DNA of 64,000 nucleotides from Bradyrhizobium erythrophlei (GTDB lineage Bacteria > Pseudomonadota > Alphaproteobacteria > Rhizobiales > Xanthobacteraceae), in contig NZ_LT670849.1 in NCBI RefSeq assembly GCF_900142985.1, positions 2,542,001 through 2,606,000 of the forward strand, written 5' to 3'. The position numbers and the translations under genes were made by a program. Shown here piece after piece: positions 27,478-35,841 of the stretch (positions are counted from its first letter, which is position 1; the number at the start of each line of letters is the position of its first letter). The notes under the pieces were generated by a model, which was given only the letters and a program-made list of their open reading frames with translations, did no database searches and had not been told where the DNA came from.

Positions 27478-28948
27478 GATGGACTTCCGCAGCAGACTGA
27501 AGCGGCTGTTCAGAACTCTCCGGCACAAGAGTAGCGGCCGCATCGGCATCGGTCCGTCTCCGGCCCGCGACCAACGGCATCCGGATCGTGAAGCGGCTGC
27601 CCTTTCCGAGCGTGCTTTCGACCGAAATCTCTCCACCCATCAGTTTGCAGAGTTTTTGGCTGAGTGCCAGACCCAGTCCGGTTCCGCCGTATTTGCTGGT
27701 GCTGGAATCGTCCGCCACGGTGAATTTTTCGAAAAGATGCGTGATCTGATCCGGCGAAATTCCGATGCCGGTGTCGATGACGTCAACCACGAGCTGGTCG
27801 CCGCTTTCGTACAGGATACGATCGGCAATGAACTCGATCTTGCCGTTTTGCGTGAATTTGGCGGCGTTATCCAGCAACTGGCTCGCCATGTTCTTGAATC
27901 GGCCGGCGTCGCAAAGCGCCATGCCCAGACGAGGCGAGATCGAGGCGTTGAACGCGTTGCCGTTGCCGATGGCGGCGGCCCTAGCGTTTTCCACGACTTG
28001 CTCAAGCAATTCGCGGATATCGACCTCCTCGAGGTCGAGCTCCATTTTTCCGGCTTCGATCTTCGACAAATCGAGGATCTCGTTGACGAGTTTCAGGAGG
28101 TGCTGGCCGGCCACGTGAATCTTGAAAAGATCCGCAACGCTGGCGTTATCGCCTTCGATCTCGGCGTCTTCGAGCAGGATCTGGCTGTAGCCGATGACGG
28201 CGTTGAGGGGGGTGCGCAATTCGTGGCTCATCTTGGCCAGAAACTCGGCCTTAGCCGCACCGGCGCGCTCGGCTTCTTCGGTGGCGGCACGCAACGCGGT
28301 TGCGGTCGCCATGTGCTGGCGCATCTCGCCTTCGAGCTCGCCTTGCGAGGCTTGAACCTGCGCGTAATAGAGCGCCATCATCGCCACGTAGATAGCCGCG
28401 GCCGTCGTCGATACCAGGCCAAGGCCCTGCATGGCGGCGACCGGGAGGCTGTTATTGACGTGGAAACCAAGAAAATAGAAGACGCCGAAGATCGCAACAT
28501 TGACGGCAAGCATCGCCTGGAAGATCAGGCGCAACCTGACCGACGAGCCAAGATAGAAGAACGCGAGCAAGGGAATGACGAGCACCCAGGCGAGCGTCGG
28601 CGAGGTAACGCCGCCGTAGAAATAGCAGCTCCACAGGATGCAGAAGATCAGGTTCTCGATCGAGATCAGTGCCAGCGGGTTGTAAGGGACGCCCGCGCGC
28701 AGCACGAAGGGAAACGCCCAGAATGCGATGATCGATGTCGCCAGAACCGCGACGTCATACCCGGGCTCCGGATCCAGCAGATAGATCGTGATCGGAACCA
28801 CGCTTCCGATGAACGGGCCGAGAATGTGGCTGACCAGAAATACGTGCGCCCGGTTTCGCGTATCGCGATCGGCTGCGATCTTGGCTGGAATGAAATAATT
28901 AACCAGACGATCGAGCGCAGCAATTGCCGTTGCAAGTTTGGCTTTCAT
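27470..28948 (-). CDS. Sensor histidine kinase with 6-7 TM sensor
   Basis: 492 residues. About six hydrophobic helices (residues ~35-195) have very short loops; a FYGGVTSPTLAWVLVIPLL stretch is shared with the divergent paralogue. A coiled linker is followed by HisKA (AEFLAKMSHELRTPLNAVIG) and a HATPase domain (DNAAKFTQNG, DTGIGISPDQI, GGTGLGLALSQKLC). No receiver is attached; that role falls to the overlapping downstream gene. It is a close paralogue of the kinase starting at 29161, and the two are transcribed away from each other. The N-terminus LDRLVNYFIPAKI also matches the paralogue's start. Confidence 0.92.
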   Translation of the reverse strand: MKAKLATAIAALDRLVNYFIPAKIAADRDTRNRAHVFLVSHILGPFIGSVVPITIYLLDPEPGYDVAVLATSIIAFWAFPFVLRAGVPYNPLALISIENLIFCILWSCYFYGGVTSPTLAWVLVIPLLAFFYLGSSVRLRLIFQAMLAVNVAIFGVFYFLGFHVNNSLPVAAMQGLGLVSTTAAAIYVAMMALYYAQVQASQGELEGEMRQHMATATALRAATEEAERAGAAKAEFLAKMSHELRTPLNAVIGYSQILLEDAEIEGDNASVADLFKIHVAGQHLLKLVNEILDLSKIEAGKMELDLEEVDIRELLEQVVENARAAAIGNGNAFNASISPRLGMALCDAGRFKNMASQLLDNAAKFTQNGKIEFIADRILYESGDQLVVDVIDTGIGISPDQITHLFEKFTVADDSSTSKYGGTGLGLALSQKLCKLMGGEISVESTLGKGSRFTIRMPLVAGRRRTDADAAATLVPESSEQPLQSAAEVHHA

Positions 28949-29160
28949 GACCTGGCGCCGCCTTCTGCAATTGATTTTGCCAATTTGCTTTCCGTGCGCA
29001 CGGATTCCTGTGCTGCACGAGGGCGCGCATAATCGCCCTCAACTAACATTTTCAGGCCTGGCTTAAAACGGCGTTAATGCATGAAAAGGCAAAGCTAAAC
29101 CCATTTTTAAAACCGCTCACGCTAAGTTCAATCCGACAGAAGTCAGCGAGGCGAAGAAGA

Positions 29161-30588
29161 ATGCTCATCTGGAGCCGGCTTGTCAGGTTAATGGACTGGT
29201 TCATTCCGGCTGCCGCCAAGCTGGAGCGCTCCGAGTATGGTCTCGCGCAGAACTACGTCTTTACGCATCTGTTCGGGCCCCTGCTCTCGCAGTCGATCAG
29301 CATCTTTCTTTATCTGAGCGATCCACATCCCGGATTTGCGTGCTGGACGATCATCATCGGCATCTGGCTGTTCTGGACGTTGCCGTTCGTCTACAAGTAC
29401 ACGGGCAATTTGCAGCTGTCGGCCCTGATCTCGGTCGAGCTACTCGCTTTCGCCTCGCTGTTCGGGGCCTACTTTTACGGCGGCGTCAGTTCGCCGTTCC
29501 TGCCGTGGCTGCTGGTCAGCCTGTTGCTTGGATTTTTCTATCTCTCGGAGCGGCCGATCCTGGTTGTCGGGTTGTTCACGTTCAACATTACGGGCTTTGT
29601 GATCGCATATCTCGCCTATGGCTTTCCGGACCTGCTTTCCCATGAGCAGCTTTCGATGGTCGGCTGGATATCGATCCTCTCGGCGACGATCTATATGTCC
29701 TGGATGGCGATCTACTACGCCAACATGATTTCGATGCGGTCCGACCTTGAACGGGAGGCGGAGCGGCATCGCGAGACGGCGGTTCGCCTGCGCGAGGCCA
29801 AGGACATGGCGGACCGGGCCAACCGCGCGAAATCGATCTTTCTCGCCAAGATGAGCCACGAGCTTCGCACGCCGCTCAACGCGGTGATTGGCTTTTCCGA
29901 AATCCTGCTCGATGACGTCGAACTCGACGGCAAGAACAGCCGGAAGAAGGCCGACCTCGAACGCATCAACTCTGCCGGTAAGCATCTGTTATCGCTGGTG
30001 ACCGACGTTCTCGACCTTTCGAAAATCGAATCCAACCATATCGAACTGAAGATCGAGAAGTTCGATCTCGATGAAATGGTGCGGGAGGTGGTTGCCACGG
30101 TCGAGCCAATGGTGACCGAGCACCAGAACAGACTGGTGGTCAAATGCCCGCCGGATCTCGGCGTCGTCTCGACAGACCAAACCAAGTTGCGGCAGGCGGC
30201 CCTCAATCTTTTGAGCAACGCCGCAAAATTTACCCGTGACGGAACGGTCACGCTCACGGTCCAGCGCCGCAAGAGTCTGGTTGGCGACTGGATCGAGATC
30301 CAGGTTCAGGATACCGGCATCGGCATCGCCGAGTCCGACATCGGACGGCTGTTTCAGAATTTCGGTCAGGCCAACCGCTCGACCTCCAGCAAATACGGTG
30401 GCACGGGCCTGGGGCTCGCGCTCAGTCAGAAGCTGTGTGCGCTGATGGGTGGCGGCATTTCCGTTAAGAGCGAAGTCGGCCAGGGCTCGAGCTTCACGAT
30501 TCGCGTGCTCGCCTGCATGACCAAACAAAAAGATACGGAAGACAACGCCGGCGTCGTTTTAAATTTCGCACATTCACCAGCAGCATAA
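29161..30588 (+). CDS. Sensor histidine kinase, paralogue of the divergent one
   Basis: 475 residues from ATG 29161, chosen because MLIWSRLVRLMDWFIPAA aligns with the start of the paralogue; an ATG at 29077 would add 28 residues but has no RBS. The domain order is the same: six to seven hydrophobic helices, SIFLAKMSHELRTPLNAVIG (phospho-His), LLSNAAKFTRDG, DTGIGIAESDI and GGTGLGLALSQKLC. A FYGGVSSPFLPWLLVSLLLG segment marks the shared sensor. It is co-transcribed with the receiver-GGDEF-EAL gene 3 bases downstream, so its output is probably cyclic-di-GMP. Confidence 0.92.
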   Translation: MLIWSRLVRLMDWFIPAAAKLERSEYGLAQNYVFTHLFGPLLSQSISIFLYLSDPHPGFACWTIIIGIWLFWTLPFVYKYTGNLQLSALISVELLAFASLFGAYFYGGVSSPFLPWLLVSLLLGFFYLSERPILVVGLFTFNITGFVIAYLAYGFPDLLSHEQLSMVGWISILSATIYMSWMAIYYANMISMRSDLEREAERHRETAVRLREAKDMADRANRAKSIFLAKMSHELRTPLNAVIGFSEILLDDVELDGKNSRKKADLERINSAGKHLLSLVTDVLDLSKIESNHIELKIEKFDLDEMVREVVATVEPMVTEHQNRLVVKCPPDLGVVSTDQTKLRQAALNLLSNAAKFTRDGTVTLTVQRRKSLVGDWIEIQVQDTGIGIAESDIGRLFQNFGQANRSTSSKYGGTGLGLALSQKLCALMGGGISVKSEVGQGSSFTIRVLACMTKQKDTEDNAGVVLNFAHSPAA

Positions 30589-30591
30589 AAA

Positions 30592-32484
30592 ATGTCCAAT
30601 TCCCATACTAATCTCCGCGAGGCTTTTTCGCCTCCCGATCAAGTGGCCGATGCAGCGGACGGCCAGCCTGCGGCGCAGCCGCGCTTGTTGATCGTCGACG
30701 ATATCAGCGACAACCGCTCAATTCTCAAACGGCGCTTCGAGCGCCGGGGCTTTGATGTCGCCGAAGCCGAGTCGGGCCTGATTGCCATTGACATGATCGA
30801 GAAGACTCCGTTCGATCTGGTTCTCCTCGACGTGATGATGCCGGGCATCGACGGAATGGAGACGCTTAAGCGCATTCGCAGCCAGAAATCCGCCTCCGCG
30901 CTGCCGGTGATCATGGTCACCGCCAAATCGGAAAGCGACAATATTGTCGATGCGCTCGAGCAGGGCGCCAATGATTACGTCACCAAGCCGGTTGACTTCG
31001 CTGTGGCGCTGGCGCGCGTGAATACGCAGCTGAGCCGCCGGCGTGCCGAGCAGCAGGTAGCGGCGGCCAACGAGGAATTGCGCAAGGCCAACGAAGACCT
31101 CGAGCGTCGCGTCGAGGAGCGGACCCATCGGCTGATCGATGCCAATCAGCGGCTCAAGGAAGAGATAGCGGATCGCGAGGAATTGCAGGCAAAATCGCAG
31201 TATCTGGCCTATCACGATTCCCTGACCGGCCTCGGCAATCGGCTTTTGTTCAAGGAACAGCTCGATGAGGCGCTAAAGGACGTCTCGGTGACGCCGCATC
31301 CTTTGGCGGTGCTGTTCCTGGACCTCGATGGCTTCAAAGCCGTCAATGATACGCTTGGACATTCCGTCGGCGATTTGTTGTTGAAGTCCATCGCGGCGAA
31401 GCTGCGCGATCTGCTTCCCTCCACCGACCGGATCGCCCGACTCGGAGGCGACGAGTTTGCCATCCTTCAGATGTCGAGCCCGCAGCCCACATCTTCGACG
31501 TTGCTCGCGGAGCGGATCATCGAAATCGTCGCTGAGCCGCACAATATCGATGGTCATGAAGTCACCGTCGGCGCCAGCATAGGCATCGCGATCGCCCGTC
31601 CTGGCGAAATGAGCACCGAAAGCCTGCTCAAGAGCGCCGATCTCGCCATGTATAGCGCCAAGTCCGATGGCCGCGGCACCTACCGAATTTTCGACCCGCA
31701 GATGGACGCGGTTATTCAGACGCGGCGTTCGCTTGAGAGGGATATGCGGACCTCGCTCGCGCAGGGCGGATTCGAGCTCTACTACCAGCCGCTGGTCAAC
31801 TTGCAGACGAAGCGGGTGACGGCCTTCGAAGCGCTGATGCGCTGGAACCACAGGGATCGCGGCGCGGTCCCGCCGTCGGAGTTTATTCCGGTCGCCGAGG
31901 ATATGGGCCTTATCGTCCAGCTCGGCGAATGGGCCCTTCGGCAGGCGTGTGCAGAAGCAGTGGAATGGCCGGACGATATCCGGATATCCGTCAACCTGTC
32001 GCCGCTACAATTCTCAAAGGGGAATTTGGTGTCCACCGTCGTGAGCGCGCTGGCTTCCTCTGGCCTCCCGGCTTCTCGGCTTGAGCTGGAAATCACTGAA
32101 TCTGTCTTGTTGGAAAAGTCCGAGCGCAATATTACGGTTTTGAATCGACTGCGCGAACTTGGCGTCCGCATCTCGATGGACGATTTTGGTACGGGTTATT
32201 CGAGTATCGGTTATTTACGCAGCTTCCCATTCGACAAGATAAAGATCGACAAGTCGTTCGTGCGTGACTTGCTCGTCGATGAGGGGAGCCTTGCGATCGT
32301 TCGCGCAATTGCCGGGCTCGGCGTCAGCTTTGGAATTACGACCACCGCCGAAGGCGTCGAGACCGAGGAGCAAGTGCGCTGTCTAAATCTCGAAGGCTGC
32401 ATCGAGGTTCAAGGATATTTTTATAGCAAACCCATTGTGGCGAGCCAAGTCGCCGGCGTGCTCGCAAAATTGAACGAACAGTAA
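30592..32484 (+). CDS. Receiver-GGDEF-EAL cyclic-di-GMP regulator
   Basis: 630 residues. A receiver (about 30-150; phospho-Asp in LVLLDVMMPGIDG, Lys in YVTKPVD) is followed by a coiled coil. The GGDEF domain has an intact active site GGDEF in IARLGGDEFAILQ. The EAL domain has EALMRW, ELEITES and DDFGTGYSSIGYL, with the catalytic and metal residues apparently present. Both diguanylate cyclase and phosphodiesterase activities are therefore possible. The start is 3 bases after the kinase stop, so the two are coupled. The pair most likely forms a phosphorelay that sets cyclic-di-GMP level in response to the kinase's membrane signal. Confidence 0.94.
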   Translation: MSNSHTNLREAFSPPDQVADAADGQPAAQPRLLIVDDISDNRSILKRRFERRGFDVAEAESGLIAIDMIEKTPFDLVLLDVMMPGIDGMETLKRIRSQKSASALPVIMVTAKSESDNIVDALEQGANDYVTKPVDFAVALARVNTQLSRRRAEQQVAAANEELRKANEDLERRVEERTHRLIDANQRLKEEIADREELQAKSQYLAYHDSLTGLGNRLLFKEQLDEALKDVSVTPHPLAVLFLDLDGFKAVNDTLGHSVGDLLLKSIAAKLRDLLPSTDRIARLGGDEFAILQMSSPQPTSSTLLAERIIEIVAEPHNIDGHEVTVGASIGIAIARPGEMSTESLLKSADLAMYSAKSDGRGTYRIFDPQMDAVIQTRRSLERDMRTSLAQGGFELYYQPLVNLQTKRVTAFEALMRWNHRDRGAVPPSEFIPVAEDMGLIVQLGEWALRQACAEAVEWPDDIRISVNLSPLQFSKGNLVSTVVSALASSGLPASRLELEITESVLLEKSERNITVLNRLRELGVRISMDDFGTGYSSIGYLRSFPFDKIKIDKSFVRDLLVDEGSLAIVRAIAGLGVSFGITTTAEGVETEEQVRCLNLEGCIEVQGYFYSKPIVASQVAGVLAKLNEQ

Positions 32485-32752
32485 TGAGTGAGTCGTCGAT
32501 GCCGTTTTTGCTGATGAATTTCAGGATCTACATTTCATGCTCGAGAATTTCGAAGCAGATTATGCTGCAGCTTTGTCGCAGCGTGCAAATCGCCCGATGC
32601 GAGAACACGGCATTCCTGTCACGCCGGTTATCTCCCGACAGCGGGCATCTGATGACGGCTGCTTAGTGTCGGCCTTGGGCCAAAATCGGAAATCTCAATA
32701 AGAAGCCGCCCGCAGGCGGCGATTGGCGTGACCCACATTGGTCCGCACCGTT
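32485..32752. other. Intergenic, no firm gene
   Basis: One plus-strand frame reads like decayed coding sequence (VDAVFADEFQDLHFMLENFE and onward to 32700) but has no start codon with an RBS. It may be the remains of a gene. Confidence 0.3.
32703..32722 (-). terminator. Intrinsic terminator of the 32.8 kb gene
   Basis: Stem GCCGCC/GGCGGC (32705-32710 and 32715-32720), loop CGCA; read on the minus strand it is followed by TTCTTATT. It lies 30 bases past the stop of the small minus-strand gene. Confidence 0.6.
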
Positions 32753-32992
32753 TCAGGTCTCCACCTTATGGAGAACAGTAGCGTCGTTCATAATCACGAG
32801 GCTGCCATCAAAGCGACCATCGAGCTGTTCGCCCGTGACTAGGCTGTAGCGAATCTTGCCGGGAATTCTAATTACCGAGCCCCCTAACGGCCGGCAGACA
32901 ACCATGTCCTGCTTACGAACGACAGTATAACGCCGACCCATGTTATCTTCGGCAAAAAACCTATCTACTTCCTTTTCTGTTATTATGCCCAT
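32753..32992 (-). CDS. Small hypothetical protein
   Basis: 79 residues from ATG 32992 (GGAG 9 bases upstream); GTG 33016 could add 8. It looks soluble and beta-rich: RYTVVRKQDMVVCRPLGGSV, IPGKIRYSLVTGEQLDGRF and SLVIMNDATVLHKVE. Function unknown. A hairpin terminator follows directly, and it heads a group of small orphan genes all on the minus strand. Confidence 0.65.
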   Translation of the reverse strand: MGIITEKEVDRFFAEDNMGRRYTVVRKQDMVVCRPLGGSVIRIPGKIRYSLVTGEQLDGRFDGSLVIMNDATVLHKVET

Positions 32993-33154
32993 CGAGCAGA
33001 ACTCCGCTCTGCACACACATGGCCGGACGGTATCCGTAAATCGCGAACGAAGCGGTTAAGTCGATAATCCCAGGTTGATCTTAATTTGAAGATAAACTGC
33101 TCGATTGGGACGCGACATATCACCGGCGGCTCTATTTCGGTCGCTGTAGTCCAA

Positions 33155-33245
33155 TTGCGCCAAACGGCGCGTCCGCTTCACCCTCCGACAACGGACATCG
33201 TCTGCAACTGAGCATGTCTGTTTCGTGCCAAACCCGGACATGGCG
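33155..33245. repeat. Dispersed repeat family R, diverged copy
   Basis: CATGTCTGTTTCGTGCCAAA and CCCGGACAT correspond to the GCATGTC-x-AAA-GTGCCA and CGGACAT landmarks of the copies at 36.8, 38.4 and 38.5 kb. The minus-strand frame reads MSGFGTKQTCSVADDVR, similar to spurious small proteins repeatedly annotated in bradyrhizobia, here taken as a translation of the repeat. Confidence 0.55.
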
Positions 33246-33261
33246 GATGCGAGCCACATCC

Positions 33262-33292
33262 AAAAGGAAAAGCCGCCTTCAGGCGGCTCCTG
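33262..33292 (-). terminator. Intrinsic terminator of the 33.3 kb gene
   Basis: Stem AGCCGCC (33271-33277) and GGCGGCT (33282-33288) with loop TTCA. On the minus strand it is followed by TTTTCCTTTT. It lies about 25 bases after the stop of the 63-residue gene. Confidence 0.75.
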
Positions 33293-33312
33293 GATAGACA
33301 CGTTCCGCCAAT

Positions 33313-33504
33313 CTACGCCTTCAACCAGCGGGTCCCAACCGCGATTGACTTGATTGGTTTTCTCTCTAGAGGTTCATTGCTGTGCAAAAGCTCTTTTGCA
33401 TCATGCACAGCCCGCAGCGCAGCGGCTTTCCGGTCGAACTTAATGATGCCGATTTGCCCCTCGCAAACGATCCAGTCTTGATCGACGTGAATGATTCTGT
33501 ACAC
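33313..33504 (-). CDS. Small hypothetical protein
   Basis: 63 residues with a GTG start at 33504 fixed by GAGAGGAG seven bases upstream. It opens MYRIIHVDQDWIVCEGQIGI and ends KPIKSIAVGTRWLKA, an alternating strand/helix pattern with a lysine-rich tail, compatible with a DUF2188-like fold. No signal peptide. Its own terminator follows. Confidence 0.7.
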   Translation of the reverse strand: MYRIIHVDQDWIVCEGQIGIIKFDRKAAALRAVHDAKELLHSNEPLERKPIKSIAVGTRWLKA

Positions 33505-33661
33505 GGCGACGCTCCTCTCAAATTTGAAGCATCTATTGCCTTAAACAGGAACGTTCTAATTCACGCCGGTTAACGCAAATCGCGCCGGGCCAAAAAAATT
33601 CGGCCCTATAAAGGTTAATAAGACCAGAGAAAATTGCTGCCTTCGAGGTTGCCCCATGGAA

Positions 33662-33859
33662 CTAAGGGCGACTCTCGTCAATAGCACTCGACCGATCTAA
33701 TCCGGCAAGTCGCTCGTCGAGTGCCAGATCGAATTCGAAGTTACATGCCGCACAGCGGTAGCGATCATTGGCGCACACCCAAGCAATCGTTTTTGGCGCT
33801 GTCATACCGCACCGGGGACAGGCGATTTCAACGCCATTATCGTATAAAAAAAGAGTCAT
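33662..33859 (-). CDS. Small zinc-ribbon protein
   Basis: 65 residues. Two CxxC pairs, CPRCG (residues 14-18) and CAAC (36-39), form a zinc ribbon, separated by TAPKTIAWVCANDRY. The tail is acidic. It could bind nucleic acid or protein. A strong AAGGAGG lies upstream but is 16 bases from the ATG at 33859, longer than usual. Confidence 0.65.
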   Translation of the reverse strand: MTLFLYDNGVEIACPRCGMTAPKTIAWVCANDRYRCAACNFEFDLALDERLAGLDRSSAIDESRP

Positions 33860-34048
33860 GGCTTGGCGTCGAGAGCCTCCTTAGGCGACAATATCAATCA
33901 GCGCCGCAGCATCAACTGCGGACATAGACGCTGTTCAAGAGCCCGTTTCACAAGGCGAATGATGATGTACGGTTCGATTACATGATGACGATTCGGGGCC
34001 GGAGCAACCGCCGCGTTAGTGTGCAGCATGGAAAGCAGGTTCGAGGTT

Positions 34049-34438
34049 CTAAGGCTTGATATCGGAAAGCGCTTTTCTCAGAGTTATTTTCTCTGTTGGT
34101 AGCGGAGTCTCGTCGGTAGCGAAACTGCTTTCGATCCATTCAAGTGTTCGGAGAACTTCCGGGTAAATTGAAAAATCGTACTCGCTCCGCGCTACTCCGA
34201 AAAACTCTCGACCCCTTTCACTGGCTAAAGCTCGTCTTAACCGCCTTGTAAAAAGTGACAACTGCTCGTTAGTAGGTCTAACGCCGGCCTGAATGGTTTT
34301 TCTCTCCATCCGCCGGTCTACCGCTTCGCGTCGTTCACCAATCATCTGTTTTTCTGCGTCTGAGCGCGTGTCCGTGCCAGACCGCCGATCCTCAGTGACT
34401 CGCTTGTCTGATTTTGAACGGCTATAATCGCTATCCAT
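34049..34438 (-). CDS. Hypothetical charged protein
   Basis: 129 residues with GGAGG about 6 bases before ATG 34438. The first 50 residues are highly charged and Arg/Asp-rich (RSGTDTRSDAEKQMIGERRE, then VDRRMERKT) and probably disordered. The remainder is a compact helical region (LSLFTRRLRRALASERGREF, IYPEVLRTLEWIESSF). A DRRSGxDxR/DRR motif of this type recurs in bradyrhizobial stress-related unknowns. Function unknown. Confidence 0.7.
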   Translation of the reverse strand: MDSDYSRSKSDKRVTEDRRSGTDTRSDAEKQMIGERREAVDRRMERKTIQAGVRPTNEQLSLFTRRLRRALASERGREFFGVARSEYDFSIYPEVLRTLEWIESSFATDETPLPTEKITLRKALSDIKP

Positions 34439-34463
34439 CGGGACCCTCCAGAACGGAGTTTGC

Positions 34464-34748
34464 CTACGTGCACGCAGCGTTGGCAGACTTGGTTGATGGT
34501 AGCTTATCTGTCCGAGATTTTGGCGCCGTGACCCGCTGCATTACAAGGCGACAGCTCCGGCACTCGAATGTGAAAATGAGCGGTTCTGAACGCCAATCTT
34601 CGCGACAAGACATCACCATTTTCGAATGGCAACTTGGGCAAACGGGCAGAGGCTGACCAAAAGAAGCGATAAGGTTCGTAGCCGTCGAGATGAAACGAGC
34701 ATCCTGCATGAAAGCACCAGCTAACCCCAAAATGACCCTTGATTCCAT
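34464..34748 (-). CDS. Hypothetical protein with CxxC zinc ribbon
   Basis: 94 residues from ATG 34748; an internal ATG at 34709 is possible. A zinc-ribbon core, VCPSCHSKMVMS then FECRSCRLVMQRV (CxxC at residues 37-40 and 64-67), binds one metal. It overlaps the upstream gene by 28 bases, with GAGGGTGA just before the start, so the two appear translationally coupled. Similar proteins occur widely in bradyrhizobia without known role. Confidence 0.6.
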   Translation of the reverse strand: MESRVILGLAGAFMQDARFISTATNLIASFGQPLPVCPSCHSKMVMSCREDWRSEPLIFTFECRSCRLVMQRVTAPKSRTDKLPSTKSANAACT

Positions 34749-35020
34749 TCACCCTCGTTCAGCCAGATAAGCGCTTCGCGTGCGCCTAACCGAATGATTC
34801 TCTCCTCGTTGAAGAGCGACGGGATGCACGTTGAGAGATATAAGAGGTATCCCCGGCGGTCACGAAAGAGCGCTTCTCGTGCTTCACCAGGCGCAAGCGT
34901 TTCCGTGTCTAGCAAGGCAATGTTTCGCAAAAAGAGCATCTGCATTATTCGGAATACCATTTGTTGAAGTAGAAAAATCGATCTAACTGACTTGAACTCA
35001 AATCGGGGCGGATCAGACAT
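34721..35020 (-). CDS. Small hypothetical protein
   Basis: 99 residues from ATG 35020 with GGTGAG six bases before. It is helical and slightly hydrophobic (FLLQQMVFRIMQMLFLRNIA) and then reads DRRGYLLYLSTCIPSLF. The overlap with the zinc-ribbon gene suggests a two-gene unit. No family recognised; the reading frame could still be accidental. Confidence 0.45.
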   Translation of the reverse strand: MSDPPRFEFKSVRSIFLLQQMVFRIMQMLFLRNIALLDTETLAPGEAREALFRDRRGYLLYLSTCIPSLFNEERIIRLGAREALIWLNEGEWNQGSFWG

Positions 35021-35081
35021 TCAGATCTCACCGCAAGATTTCATCATTACTCTGGGCTGCTAAGGTTCCTTAGATATAAGT

Positions 35082-35321
35082 TCAGTCGAACGTAACGCCC
35101 AGGCGAAAGTCTCTTCGCCACACCACCCGACACCGCAGATTCAACCTTTCCTCCGACAAGATCAGAGAGAATGTTGAAGGCATCCCCTTTGCTTGCGAAA
35201 CTTCCAGTGAAGCACCGGTCATCGATATGTCGCGAACGATGCAGGGAGTTTTGTCGCCGCCGCATTCGATTATGGCAGGCTTCGCAACACGGACCCGCGG
35301 TGCACTCCGAGTTTGAACCAT
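35082..35321 (-). CDS. PilZ-domain protein (c-di-GMP binding)
   Basis: 79 residues from ATG 35321. The frame is open 39 codons further up, but the PilZ core begins at the inner Met. The c-di-GMP-binding motifs are visible: the arginine patch RSAPRVR (residues 5-11, compare RxxxR) and DISMTGASLEV (compare D/NxSxxG). It probably reads the cyclic-di-GMP made or broken by the 30.6-32.5 kb protein or others. Last member of the run of small minus-strand genes. Confidence 0.75.
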   Translation of the reverse strand: MVQTRSAPRVRVAKPAIIECGGDKTPCIVRDISMTGASLEVSQAKGMPSTFSLILSEERLNLRCRVVWRRDFRLGVTFD

Positions 35322-35841
35322 CCTGCTAACCCCGACATAAGCTTTGCGTTGTTTCCGGGTTGCAGCTCCGCCACGCGAGAAAAAAGCGAACTGACTGCCG
35401 CTATTGAGCTGCGAAACTATGCTAGCCCTCGTTCGCACACACAGCGAGCATCACCAAATGAAGTCAGCAAACTTCGAAATGAGAAAAAAACACATTTGAA
35501 AAGCTTTGTTATCTTCAACGTCAATCGTTAATTATCCGCTAATCATAGCTTTCCGTGCAGGCAACAAGAATGACCGGTTGGCCCTCCTCGAATGTCGCGA
35601 ATTATCGCACTTCCGCCCAAACTCGGAAATCGCTGGTCGCAATCGCGGGGTCCAGTTTACCCCTGAAAGCAGACTCAAGTTGGTCATCGCGGCATGTCGG
35701 TTTAGTGCCCAGAAGGGGAAATCAGTCGCCGTCAGGACGGTGCTAAGCCCAAACGTCACAGATGGCCTTATCAAACGGACGGCGTCCGCCTTGGCGTGCT
35801 ATCGTGTTCAACACTGAAAACCTTTGAGTAAGGGAGCTGGT
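35322..35841. other. Intergenic, contains a family R fragment
   Basis: No gene seen. At 35640-35715, TCCAGTTTACCCCTGAAAGC and GGTCATCGCGGCATGTCGG match family R copies at 38.5 kb (CCGGTCTTCCCGAAATAGC and GGTCATTCGGCATGTCG). Confidence 0.5.

Noticed and set aside
33056..33301. Minus-strand frame reading MSGFGTKQTCSVADDVR
   Set aside because: It is the translation of a family R repeat and contains the terminator hairpin of the neighbouring gene.
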